A stretch of DNA of 7,803 nucleotides from Prevotellaceae bacterium UBA2718. GTDB taxonomy: Bacteria; Bacteroidota; Bacteroidia; Bacteroidales; Bacteroidaceae. The stretch lies in NCBI GenBank assembly GCA_002353975.1, contig DEKQ01000028.1:1-7803 (forward strand), in the 5' to 3' direction. Within the stretch, counting starts at the first letter, position 1. The number at the start of each line of letters is the position of its first letter. Under the pieces are notes generated by a model. It did not search any database, was not told the origin of the DNA, and saw only the letters and a program-made list of their open reading frames with translations. Positions 1-5,830 of this stretch are shown piece after piece. A program made the translations under genes and the position numbers.

Positions 1-270
1 AAGTTCTTCGTCTTCATGGCCGCTGCCGAGCAGGGTTCCTTCTATGCCTACCTGGTAGTATTTATCGCCTTGGTCAACACCGTAGTGAGCTTGTACTATT
101 ACCTGCTCATCGTCAAGGCTATGTATATCAAGCAGACCGACACGCCGTTGCCCTACTTCCAGACCGCTTTCAGCACTAAGGCTGCGCTTGCCGTCTGCAC
201 CCTGGGCATAGCCCTCTTCGGCATCTGCTCCTGCATCTACGACTGGCTCTACAGCGCCTCAGCTCTCTAA
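1..270 (+). CDS. nuoN: NADH-quinone oxidoreductase subunit N, C-terminal part
   Basis: This is the 3' end of a gene that begins left of the window; frame 1 is open from base 1 and stops with TAA at 268-270, giving 89 residues. The product is an integral membrane proton-pumping subunit of respiratory complex I. Two hydrophobic spans are visible, roughly residues 14-39 and 61-85 of the fragment. The first runs into the aromatic cluster YYYLLIVKAMY, typical of the C-terminal helices of NuoN-type antiporter-like subunits. A short polar loop (KQTDTPLPY) joins the spans. The related NuoL/NuoM subunits share the fold, so the exact subunit is likely rather than certain. An internal ATG at 16 is not the start, because the reading frame continues upstream. 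The strong hairpin just after the stop fits nuoN as the last gene of a nuo operon. It is functionally unrelated to the sulfur genes that follow on the other strand. Confidence 0.82.
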   Translation, partial: KFFVFMAAAEQGSFYAYLVVFIALVNTVVSLYYYLLIVKAMYIKQTDTPLPYFQTAFSTKAALAVCTLGIALFGICSCIYDWLYSASAL

Positions 271-284
271 GCCGTTATCATACA

Positions 285-326
285 ACAAAGCCCGAAGCAT
301 AGCGAAAGCTGCGCTTCGGGCTTTGT
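285..326. terminator. Bidirectional hairpin terminator between convergent genes
   Basis: A perfect 14-bp inverted repeat lies at 285-298 (ACAAAGCCCGAAGC) and 313-326. Its loop contains a second small stem, AGC/GCT, closed by a GAAA tetraloop (301-310). The stem is GC-rich at the centre and ends in AAA/TTT, so it can act in both directions. It sits 14 bp after the nuoN stop and 44 bp after the end of the desulfurase gene on the opposite strand. The downstream plus-strand sequence is T-rich but not a clean U-tract. Termination is inferred from structure and position. Confidence 0.8.
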
Positions 327-370
327 CGTTGTGTGTGTTAGTCTGTTTGTGATTTTGTGTCTCAATACAT

Positions 371-1903
371 TTAGCTTCCGGCAATCTTCCTGACAGCCTG
401 CACGAGAGCATCAACTTCGTCACGTGTGTTGTAGAGTGCGAAGGTGGGGCGCACTGACATTTCGTAACCTAATGCTCTCAATGCGGGCTGTGCGCAGTGG
501 TGTCCGGCACGCACGGCGATGCCTTCCTTGTCAAGCAGCTGACCCGTGAGCGGCACGTCCTGACCGTCGATGACGAAGGAGACGACGCTGACGCGGCGCT
601 TCGGGTTGCCCAGGATGGTGACGCCAGGGATGAGGGCAAGCTGTTCGCGGGCATATTCCGTGAGGTCGTGCTCATGTGCCTCGATGTTGGGCAGTCCGAT
701 GCGCTTCACGTAGTCAAGGGCAGCACCGAGACCGATGGCATCAGCAACATTGGGCGTGCCTGCCTCGAAGCGTGCAGGCGGACCATTGAACTTGGTCTCC
801 TCGATGGTGACATCCTGTATCATGTTGCCGCCACCCTGCCATGGGGGCAGAAGCTCCAGATACTCCTTCTTTCCATATACGGCGCCGATGCCGTTGGGAC
901 CATAGATTTTATGTCCCGAAAACACGAAGAAATCGGCATCGAGCTTCCGTATATCGATAGGGGTATGAGCAATGCTCTGCGCTCCGTCAATGAGTACCGG
1001 CACGTTGTAACGGTGGGCTATCTCGATGATGCGCTCGACGTCGTTGATGGTGCCGAAGGTGTTGTTCACATGTCCTACAGAGACGAACTTGGTACGCGGA
1101 CCGATGATACGCTCATATTCCTCAAGGATGAGGTCGCCTCGGCTGTTGACGGGGATGGCGCGAAGCTTGGCGCCGCGCTCCTTGCTCACCTGCTGCCAGG
1201 GCACGATGTTGGCATGATGGTCAAGTGTGGAGACGATGACCTCGTCGCCTGGATTGAGGTATTTGCGCCCGAAGGTCTGGGCAACGAGGTTGATACCCTC
1301 TGTGGTGCCACGTACGAAGACGATATTCTCTGCCGAAGGGGCGTTGATGAAGTCTGCCACCTTCTGCCTCGCTTCCTCATACTGGTCAGTGGCGCGTGCC
1401 GCGAGAGTGTGGGCTCCGCGATGGATGTTTGAGTTGTCGTGCTCGTAGTAGTGGGAGAGGGTGTCGATGACCGACTGCGGCTTCTGCGTCGTGGCACCGT
1501 TGTCAAGCCAGATGAGGGGATGACCGTTCACCGTCTGATGGAGTACGGGGAAGTCACGGCGTATCTGGTCGAGGCTGAGGGTGTCGCGCTCCTCGTAGTT
1601 CAGGTTGCGGAGTTTCTCCTCCTCAGGCAGCCCCACACCGAACGATGGCGACGGTGCGGCGAGTGATGATGGGGAAGAGGTATCTACACCACCACTCGGA
1701 GCAGGGACTTCGGGGAACCCGCTGCCACCCTGGAGCAGGCTCAGGAAGCCTGCCTCAAGGTCTGCGAGGTTCAGGGCATCGACTTCATCGGGTATGACGG
1801 TGCGAGCCACGGACTGCAGCTCCTCAGGGCAGAAGCGGGATGCAATCTGCCGCAGCTGACCGATGGTGTCAATGTCGGTGATATTATGATCGATGTTATA
1901 CAT
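371..1903 (-). CDS. sufS: SufS-type cysteine desulfurase with encapsulin cargo-like N-terminal extension
   Basis: This PLP enzyme removes sulfur from L-cysteine as an enzyme-bound persulfide, releasing alanine. The 510-residue product has a complete type II (SufS/CsdA) desulfurase domain from about residue 110 to the end. Visible signatures are WLDNGATTQKP, the DHHAN histidines (229-230), DGAQS with the PLP-contacting Asp306, the Schiff-base Lys332 in SGHKIYGP, and the catalytic Cys470 in RAGHHCAQP. SufS proteins are usually about 405-420 residues, so there is an extra ~100 residues in front. That extension has a predicted helical part (1-60) followed by a Pro/Ser/Gly-rich, probably disordered linker (60-95). 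Family 2 encapsulin cargo desulfurases carry disordered N-terminal targeting regions of this kind, and the shell gene is directly upstream with a one-base overlap (TAATG). I therefore infer that this enzyme is packaged cargo. No sufBCD genes are adjacent, so a housekeeping Fe-S role is less likely. The start is fixed by the overlap with the upstream stop. Confidence 0.92.
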   Translation of the reverse strand: MYNIDHNITDIDTIGQLRQIASRFCPEELQSVARTVIPDEVDALNLADLEAGFLSLLQGGSGFPEVPAPSGGVDTSSPSSLAAPSPSFGVGLPEEEKLRNLNYEERDTLSLDQIRRDFPVLHQTVNGHPLIWLDNGATTQKPQSVIDTLSHYYEHDNSNIHRGAHTLAARATDQYEEARQKVADFINAPSAENIVFVRGTTEGINLVAQTFGRKYLNPGDEVIVSTLDHHANIVPWQQVSKERGAKLRAIPVNSRGDLILEEYERIIGPRTKFVSVGHVNNTFGTINDVERIIEIAHRYNVPVLIDGAQSIAHTPIDIRKLDADFFVFSGHKIYGPNGIGAVYGKKEYLELLPPWQGGGNMIQDVTIEETKFNGPPARFEAGTPNVADAIGLGAALDYVKRIGLPNIEAHEHDLTEYAREQLALIPGVTILGNPKRRVSVVSFVIDGQDVPLTGQLLDKEGIAVRAGHHCAQPALRALGYEMSVRPTFALYNTRDEVDALVQAVRKIAGS

Positions 1904-3342
1904 TATTTCTCAATTTGATTCCTGTGCTGGTAATCGTGATAGTAACCTACTTCGACGTTCTCAAGCACGGCGATGGCATCGTCCGTGAGTGAGGCGAGGC
2001 TGAAGTACTTAGTGAGCAGATAGCTGGCAACGCCAAACTTGTCCAGTCCCATGAGGCGTGCGGAGAGCGACGGAGCAATCTCGCCGGGGATGCCAGTCTG
2101 ATGAAGTCCTACGACACCCTGGTTCTTCTCGCCGGCACGTACGAGGATGATGTCGGTGGTGCCCACACCGCGATTGGTCAGGTACTGGCCCTTTACCTCT
2201 ACTTTATCTGAAGGGATGAGAGGTATGCCGCGCCATGTGATGACCTTTGTGCCGAAGATGTCCTGTGTAACAGGAGGCACTCCGCGCCATGTGCACTCAC
2301 GCTCGAAGGCAGCAATGGCACGCGGGTTGGCGATGAAGAATGACGGCTCTTTCCAAACGAGTGAGATAAGCTCGTCAAGATCATCAGGTGTCGGAGCACC
2401 ATAGCGTGCCGAGATGCGCGCTGACGGGTCGGCTGTGGCAAGGAGTCCGAACTTGCGGTTGTTGATGAGCTCCCACTCCTGACGCTCCTTGAGGCTTTCG
2501 ATACTGAGGCGCAACTGCTGCTCAAGCTGGTTGAAAGGATTGTTGTAGAGGTCGCTGACGCGGGTGTGAACACGCACGATGGTCTGCAGCGTATTGAGTG
2601 AATACTCCGTGGGCTGCTCGTCGTAGTCGATGTATGTCTCGGGGATGATATTGTCTTCCTCGGCACCGCTGACGAGGTCGATGTGCTTCTCGCCGTGGTC
2701 GTTGACGGTAGCCTTCAGGCGCAGGTGCTCATCCACGGCCTGCTGGAACTGCTGGCGGAAGTCAGGTGTCTCCTTGGTAAGACGCTCCAGTTCCTCACGC
2801 TGCAGAGAGAGGAACACAGCAGGGGTGATGGTGCGGACGCTGACAGAGGCAGGAGCGTCGCTCAGCAGGTCAGCCTCGCCGAAGTACTCGCCGGTGTTGA
2901 GCAGCGCGATGCGCAGTTCCTCACCGTGTATGCCTTTCTTGATAACCTCTGCCTGACCATCGGCAACGATGAAGAAACGCTGGCGGTCCTCACCCTCCTT
3001 GATGAGATACTGTCCCAGCTCCACTTCCTCAGTGACGAAGCGGCGTGCGAGACGCGATACGATGGTCTCGTCGATGTGAGAGAACAGAGGTATGCGACGC
3101 AGGCTCTTAGCCGTGAATGATGGCACGCCATCGAGGTAGCTTATCTTGATGCGCTCGGCCTTGCGCAACTCAACCTTTGTGCGGTTTACACGATAGGTGC
3201 CGCTCTCTACCTGAACCCATGGAAGGAGTTTCAGCAGCAGTCGAGGGGTGATGGACCCCATCTGCGGGGCGGTCTTGGTGGTGTTAGCCAGTTTCCGTGC
3301 GGTCTGCGTAGTAACACTACGCTGGATGTTGTTTTCGCTCAT
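1903..3342 (-). CDS. Family 2 encapsulin-like shell protein with inserted cyclic-nucleotide-binding domain
   Basis: This 479-residue protein resembles the SrpI-like (family 2) encapsulins, HK97-fold proteins that self-assemble into icosahedral shells. The N-terminal arm (about 1-80) contains the motif ITPRLLLKLLPWVQVESGTY (31-50) and then VNRTKVELR. Residues about 82-205 form an inserted cNMP-binding-like beta-roll (LFSHIDETIVSRLARRF, IVADGQAEVIKKG, GEYFGEADLL). Residues about 230-479 return to the shell fold (FGLLATADPSARISARYGAPTPDDLDELI in two parts, TDIILVRAGE, GLDKFGVASYLLTKYFSLA). The family has been divided by presence of this insert: with it, the shell is 2B-like. The insert's phosphate cassette reads FGEADLLSDAPASVSV, with Ala165 where canonical binders have Arg, so ligand binding is doubtful. 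The shell very probably encloses the desulfurase encoded immediately downstream, with which it shares TAATG. An in-frame stop lies just upstream of the chosen ATG, so this is the most upstream start. A repeat-rich leader precedes it. Confidence 0.87.
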   Translation of the reverse strand: MSENNIQRSVTTQTARKLANTTKTAPQMGSITPRLLLKLLPWVQVESGTYRVNRTKVELRKAERIKISYLDGVPSFTAKSLRRIPLFSHIDETIVSRLARRFVTEEVELGQYLIKEGEDRQRFFIVADGQAEVIKKGIHGEELRIALLNTGEYFGEADLLSDAPASVSVRTITPAVFLSLQREELERLTKETPDFRQQFQQAVDEHLRLKATVNDHGEKHIDLVSGAEEDNIIPETYIDYDEQPTEYSLNTLQTIVRVHTRVSDLYNNPFNQLEQQLRLSIESLKERQEWELINNRKFGLLATADPSARISARYGAPTPDDLDELISLVWKEPSFFIANPRAIAAFERECTWRGVPPVTQDIFGTKVITWRGIPLIPSDKVEVKGQYLTNRGVGTTDIILVRAGEKNQGVVGLHQTGIPGEIAPSLSARLMGLDKFGVASYLLTKYFSLASLTDDAIAVLENVEVGYYHDYQHRNQIEK

Positions 3343-3353
3343 AATCTTTTTTT

Positions 3354-3408
3354 ATTGAAGTTATTGAAGTTGTTGAAGTTATTGAAGTTAACGCTTCGCT
3401 TGAAGTTA
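3354..3408. repeat. 9-bp tandem repeat (ATTGAAGTT) next to the shell start codon
   Basis: Four head-to-tail 9-mers lie at 3354-3362, 3363-3371, 3372-3380 and 3381-3389, on the plus strand ATTGAAGTT, with one copy reading GTTGAAGTT. A fifth core, TTGAAGTTA, lies at 3400-3408 after the spacer AACGCTTCGC. The array begins only 11 bp upstream of the shell ATG, so it would be in the 5' leader. It is not coding, because an in-frame stop separates it from the ATG. Confidence 0.85.
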
Positions 3409-3492
3409 TCGACATTTGTATTACTGAAGCTTTTCTCGATAGTAATAGGAATAACGCCATTACGGAGGGGTACATGGGCAGTCCGCAGCTGA

Positions 3493-3570
3493 CGGAAAGT
3501 TTTTCCGCACCGTTACGGAAAGTTTTTCCGCACGCTGCGGAAAATGTTTCCGCACGTGGCGGAAAAACCG
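3493..3570. repeat. Tandem palindromes (CGGAAA-N3-TTTCCG), 3.5 copies
   Basis: Units start at 3493, 3516, 3538 and 3560, giving periods of 23, 22 and 22 bp. Units 1 and 2 share the 17-mer CGGAAAGTTTTTCCGCA. Unit 3 is CGGAAAATGTTTCCGCA and forms an 8-bp perfect stem (TGCGGAAA/TTTCCGCA, 3536-3543 and 3547-3554). Unit 4 is cut short to CGGAAAAACCG. Each full unit can fold into a hairpin with a 3-nt loop on either strand. They lie between the tusA-like gene and the shell gene, where they could act as a terminator or attenuator, an mRNA-stability element, or a multi-site operator. The sequence does not decide between these. Confidence 0.85.
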
Positions 3571-3687
3571 TTTGTCAGTCCTTTGCCTAATAGATGGAGT
3601 GCTCTACAGTGGCTGTTTTCTCTACGTTTGCATACATTTTTGGCACAACAAAATGAACAATCTACTTCCGAAAGTTGAATTAATAAA

Positions 3688-3912
3688 CTACTTGCGGATG
3701 GTGACACGCCATGTGTCGCCTTCTACTTGCTCAGTGCCAAGAACGTCAAAGCCCTGTTCCTGTGCTGATTTCGGTACGTTGTTCAGAGGTTCGCCCTCCT
3801 TGAGCAGCACCTCAAGGGTGTCGCCCTTGGCTATCTGAGCCAGCTTTATCTTTGTCTTTACAAATGTCATGGGGCAGTGCTCTGCCGTGATGTCTAATAT
3901 GTGTGTAGCCAT
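3688..3912 (-). CDS. TusA-family sulfur-carrier protein
   Basis: This 74-residue protein is the usual size for the TusA/SirA/YeeD family, small cytoplasmic proteins that carry a persulfide on a single conserved cysteine and pass it between sulfurtransferases. The family hallmark CPxxxxKTKxxL is clear near the N-terminus: Cys13-Pro14 in AEHCPMTFVKTKIKL. It is followed by the usual beta strand (GDTLEVLL) and a C-terminal strand (DTWRVTI). It starts 33 bp after the DsrE-family gene, a pairing seen in many persulfide-relay operons. I infer that it accepts sulfur from the cysteine desulfurase downstream or from the DsrE partner. It need not be the tRNA-thiolation protein TusA itself, since no tusBCDE or mnmA is present. 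Confidence 0.87.
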   Translation of the reverse strand: MATHILDITAEHCPMTFVKTKIKLAQIAKGDTLEVLLKEGEPLNNVPKSAQEQGFDVLGTEQVEGDTWRVTIRK

Positions 3913-3945
3913 AAATTCAGTTGTAATCCTTGTTTTGGTTAAGTC

Positions 3946-4425
3946 CTAAATAAACAGTGTTCGTCCGCCTTCGGAGAGTTCCAGGAACGTGGCAACGCCC
4001 AGTACATCCTTCACCTCCGGTATGAAGTCCTCCTTCTTGAGACCCAGCACGTGCATGGCCATCTCGCAGGCGTAGAGGTTGATACCGAGCACTTTTGCCG
4101 CTTCGACTAACTCTTCAAGGGTAGCAACATTGTTCTTGCGCATCAGCTTGCGGAATATGGTGGGTCCTGCACCGAGGAAATTGAAACGGCTGGTAGGAGT
4201 GGCGGCGAGTCCACCCATCATAAAGCCGAATAGCTTAGTAAGCCAGTTGGAACCGAGGAATGCGCGTCCCTGCTTCTGCTTGATGGCATCCAAGCCCCAG
4301 AAGGTGAAGAAGATGTTTACCTCGTAGCCTACTGCCGCCGCTCCCGTAGCCAGGGTGAACGTGGCTGTCAGCTTGTCGAAATCGCCACTGAAGGCTATGA
4401 TTGATAGTTTCTTTGCGTCTGCCAT
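3946..4425 (-). CDS. DsrE/DsrF/DrsH-like (DsrE2-type) sulfur-relay protein
   Basis: The 159-residue protein fits the DsrE2-like branch of the DsrE/F family. The N-terminal strand LSIIAFSGDFDKLTATFTLA, the segment VNIFFTFWGLDAIKQK and the glycine/methionine-rich stretch FGFMMGGLAA are typical. The likely active cysteine is Cys120 in NLYACEMAMHVLGL, matching the conserved Cys of this branch; it would hold a persulfide. Members next to TusA genes exchange sulfur with TusA in characterised sulfur oxidisers. Here it sits 6 bp after cysK and 33 bp before the TusA-like gene. No rhodanese is encoded nearby, so the cysteine desulfurase of the cluster is the natural sulfur donor (inference). It is probably soluble or loosely membrane-associated; no clear transmembrane anchor is visible. 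Confidence 0.85.
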   Translation of the reverse strand: MADAKKLSIIAFSGDFDKLTATFTLATGAAAVGYEVNIFFTFWGLDAIKQKQGRAFLGSNWLTKLFGFMMGGLAATPTSRFNFLGAGPTIFRKLMRKNNVATLEELVEAAKVLGINLYACEMAMHVLGLKKEDFIPEVKDVLGVATFLELSEGGRTLFI

Positions 4426-4431
4426 GATTGA

Positions 4432-5367
4432 TTATTCTTCTTGAAAAAGTTTTGTGGATAGGTATCTCTCGCCTGTGTCGGGGAGCAGCACAACGACTGT
4501 CTTACCCTCATTCTCAGGGCGACGAGCTACGGAAATGGCTGCATGGAGCGCCGCGCCGGAAGATATGCCGGCAAGCACGCCTTCCTCTTTGGCCAACAGG
4601 CGACCATCAGCATAGGCTTCTTCATCCTTCACTCGTATCAGTTCGCTGATGATGCTGAGGTCAAGAACCTTAGGGACGAAGCCTGCCCCGATGCCCTGTA
4701 TCTTGTGCGGACCGGCCTTGCTGCCGCTGATGACGGATGAGTTCCAAGGCTCCACGCCAATGATGCGTACCTGCGGGTTAAGCTTTTTCAGCGCACTTCC
4801 CACGCCTGTGATGGTGCCGCCGGTGCCTATGCCTGCGACAAAGAAATCGACGTTGCCGTCAGTCTCGTTCCATATCTCAGGTCCGGTGGCAAGTCTGTGG
4901 GCTGTAGCGTTGGCAGGGTTGTTGAACTGCTGTGGTATGAAGGAGTTGGGATGCTGCTCTGCCAGCTCCCTTGCCTTGCGCACTGCACCTGCCATTCCCT
5001 CGTATGCAGGAGTGAGCACCAACTCAGCACCTAACGCTTTCAGCAGGGAGCGACGCTCTATGCTCATGGCATCGGGCATGGTGAGGATAAGCTTGTAGCC
5101 ACGCTGGTTGGCAGCGATAGCCAATCCGATGCCTGTATTGCCGCTGGTAGGCTCGATGATGACAGTCTTGCTGTCAATGAGACCTTCGGCTTCTGCACGC
5201 TGGAGCATCATAATGCCAATGCGGTCCTTGACGCTGCGGCCAGGGTTGTGCATTTCCAGTTTAGCCACAAGGCGTGCTCTCAGTCCCAGGTGCTTCTCAA
5301 GCTTGCTGAGTTCGAGAAGTGGGGTATGGCCGATGAGGTCGGTTATGTTTTTTGCAATTTTACTCAT
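4432..5367 (-). CDS. cysK: Cysteine synthase (O-acetylserine sulfhydrylase), CysK type
   Basis: A full-length, 311-residue PLP enzyme of the OASS family, which normally makes cysteine from O-acetylserine and sulfide. The PLP lysine is Lys47 in NPGRSVKDRIG, the substrate loop is TSGNTG (74-79), the phosphate-binding glycine loop is GTGGT (181-185), and the C-terminal part carries AGISSGA. The NPxxSVKDRIG form is more CysK-like than CysM-like. Its gene lies between the JAMM protease and the DsrE-family gene. That is unusual for a housekeeping cysK but recalls the actinobacterial CysM-CysO-Mec arrangement, where a protein thiocarboxylate supplies the sulfur and the JAMM protease releases cysteine. 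Whether this enzyme uses free sulfide or a carrier-bound thiocarboxylate cannot be told from sequence. A perfect hairpin lies in the 61-bp gap upstream of its start. Confidence 0.93.
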   Translation of the reverse strand: MSKIAKNITDLIGHTPLLELSKLEKHLGLRARLVAKLEMHNPGRSVKDRIGIMMLQRAEAEGLIDSKTVIIEPTSGNTGIGLAIAANQRGYKLILTMPDAMSIERRSLLKALGAELVLTPAYEGMAGAVRKARELAEQHPNSFIPQQFNNPANATAHRLATGPEIWNETDGNVDFFVAGIGTGGTITGVGSALKKLNPQVRIIGVEPWNSSVISGSKAGPHKIQGIGAGFVPKVLDLSIISELIRVKDEEAYADGRLLAKEEGVLAGISSGAALHAAISVARRPENEGKTVVVLLPDTGERYLSTKLFQEE

Positions 5368-5388
5368 AGTTTGAATTTACGGATTATT

Positions 5389-5409
5389 ATCTGCGATGGT
5401 ATCGCAGAT
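5389..5409. other. Intercistronic perfect hairpin upstream of cysK
   Basis: Arms ATCTGCGAT (5389-5397) and ATCGCAGAT (5401-5409) form a perfect 9-bp stem with a 3-nt loop. It lies in the 61-bp gap between the JAMM gene and cysK, 21 bp upstream of the cysK ATG. No U-run follows on the minus strand, so it is not a standard terminator. It could be an mRNA-processing or stability element, or an operator for a separate cysK promoter. Confidence 0.7.
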
Positions 5410-5428
5410 GCTGTGACATGTTTATTTA

Positions 5429-5818
5429 TCAATAATGCACCTGCTTGTCTTCTACTTTTCCGTTCCTGATGCTGAAGGAGTTGAGCCGGATGTCACCGTT
5501 GAGAAGTGAGAGGATGGCGTATCGTATGGTAGGGTCGTTAGCCAGTCTGATGTCCTCTTCTGACGGACGAGAAGGCGATGCGGGGTGAGAGTGCCAGTTG
5601 GCCAGTATCTGCAGTCCTTGTTTGCGGGCATATCTGAGAGCTGCAAACTGCTCCTTGGGGTCGAAACTGAAATGTTCCTCTGAGTGGTCTATGTTGGTCA
5701 TGGGATAGTTCTCCGTCACAGTATCGCCGATGCCCAGCAGGTAGCCACAGCTTTCCAGCGGAGCCTCCTTCTGGGCCTGGGCGATGATAGCCTGTATCAC
5801 ATCTTCGTTGATAGTCAT
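5429..5818 (-). CDS. JAMM/Mov34 metalloprotease acting on a sulfur carrier protein
   Basis: The 129-residue protein is a compact prokaryotic JAMM (MPN+) zinc isopeptidase/carboxypeptidase. All motif residues are present: Glu22 in PLESCGYL, His76 and His78 in NWHSHP, Ser86 and Asp89 in SRPSEED, matching E...HxHPx6Sx2D. Short stand-alone members of this family include Mec (releases cysteine from CysO-Cys), QbsD and HcyD (trim residues after the Gly-Gly of their carrier). The carrier in this cluster ends in GGG-QA, so trimming of Gln-Ala is a specific prediction. It starts 12 bp after the ThiF-like gene, consistent with co-translation. A second role, releasing cysteine or homocysteine from a carrier adduct, is also possible. 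Confidence 0.9.
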   Translation of the reverse strand: MTINEDVIQAIIAQAQKEAPLESCGYLLGIGDTVTENYPMTNIDHSEEHFSFDPKEQFAALRYARKQGLQILANWHSHPASPSRPSEEDIRLANDPTIRYAILSLLNGDIRLNSFSIRNGKVEDKQVHY

Positions 5819-5830
5819 AATTCTCGCGTG

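Larger units (their letters stand above)
3343..3687. other. 345-bp repeat-rich gap upstream of the shell gene
   Basis: This is the only long gene-free stretch inside the minus-strand cluster. It holds a 9-bp tandem repeat next to the shell start codon and a run of near-identical palindromes at 3493-3570, both listed separately. A 64-codon reading frame crosses it on the minus strand but shows no domain and overlaps the palindromes, so I do not call it. I found no clean TAnnTTTG promoter for the shell gene on the minus strand; the nearest match is TCATTTTG (3656-3649), with no well-spaced upstream box. The shell and desulfurase genes may therefore be read through from the upstream operon or use a promoter I cannot recognise. 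Confidence 0.6.

Noticed and set aside
497..1432. A 311-codon plus-strand open frame opposite the desulfurase gene
   Set aside because: It is antisense to a gene with complete catalytic motifs and resembles no protein family; the long frame is a by-product of codon bias.
371..1903. Housekeeping SufS of an Fe-S assembly operon
   Set aside because: sufB, sufC and sufD are absent, the protein has a long extra N-terminal region, and it overlaps a shell gene.
1903..3342. CRP/FNR-type transcription factor, suggested by the cNMP-binding-like domain
   Set aside because: There is no helix-turn-helix after the beta-roll; the domain is inserted within a longer protein whose flanks match an encapsulin-type shell.
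3354..3570. CRISPR array
   Set aside because: The repeats are 9 bp tandem copies and 22-23 bp abutting palindromes without unique spacers of constant length, and there are no cas genes.
3513..3707. A 64-codon minus-strand reading frame in the gap upstream of the shell gene
   Set aside because: It overlaps the end of the TusA-like gene and the palindromes, has no recognisable domain, and is cysteine/arginine-rich in the manner of a chance frame.
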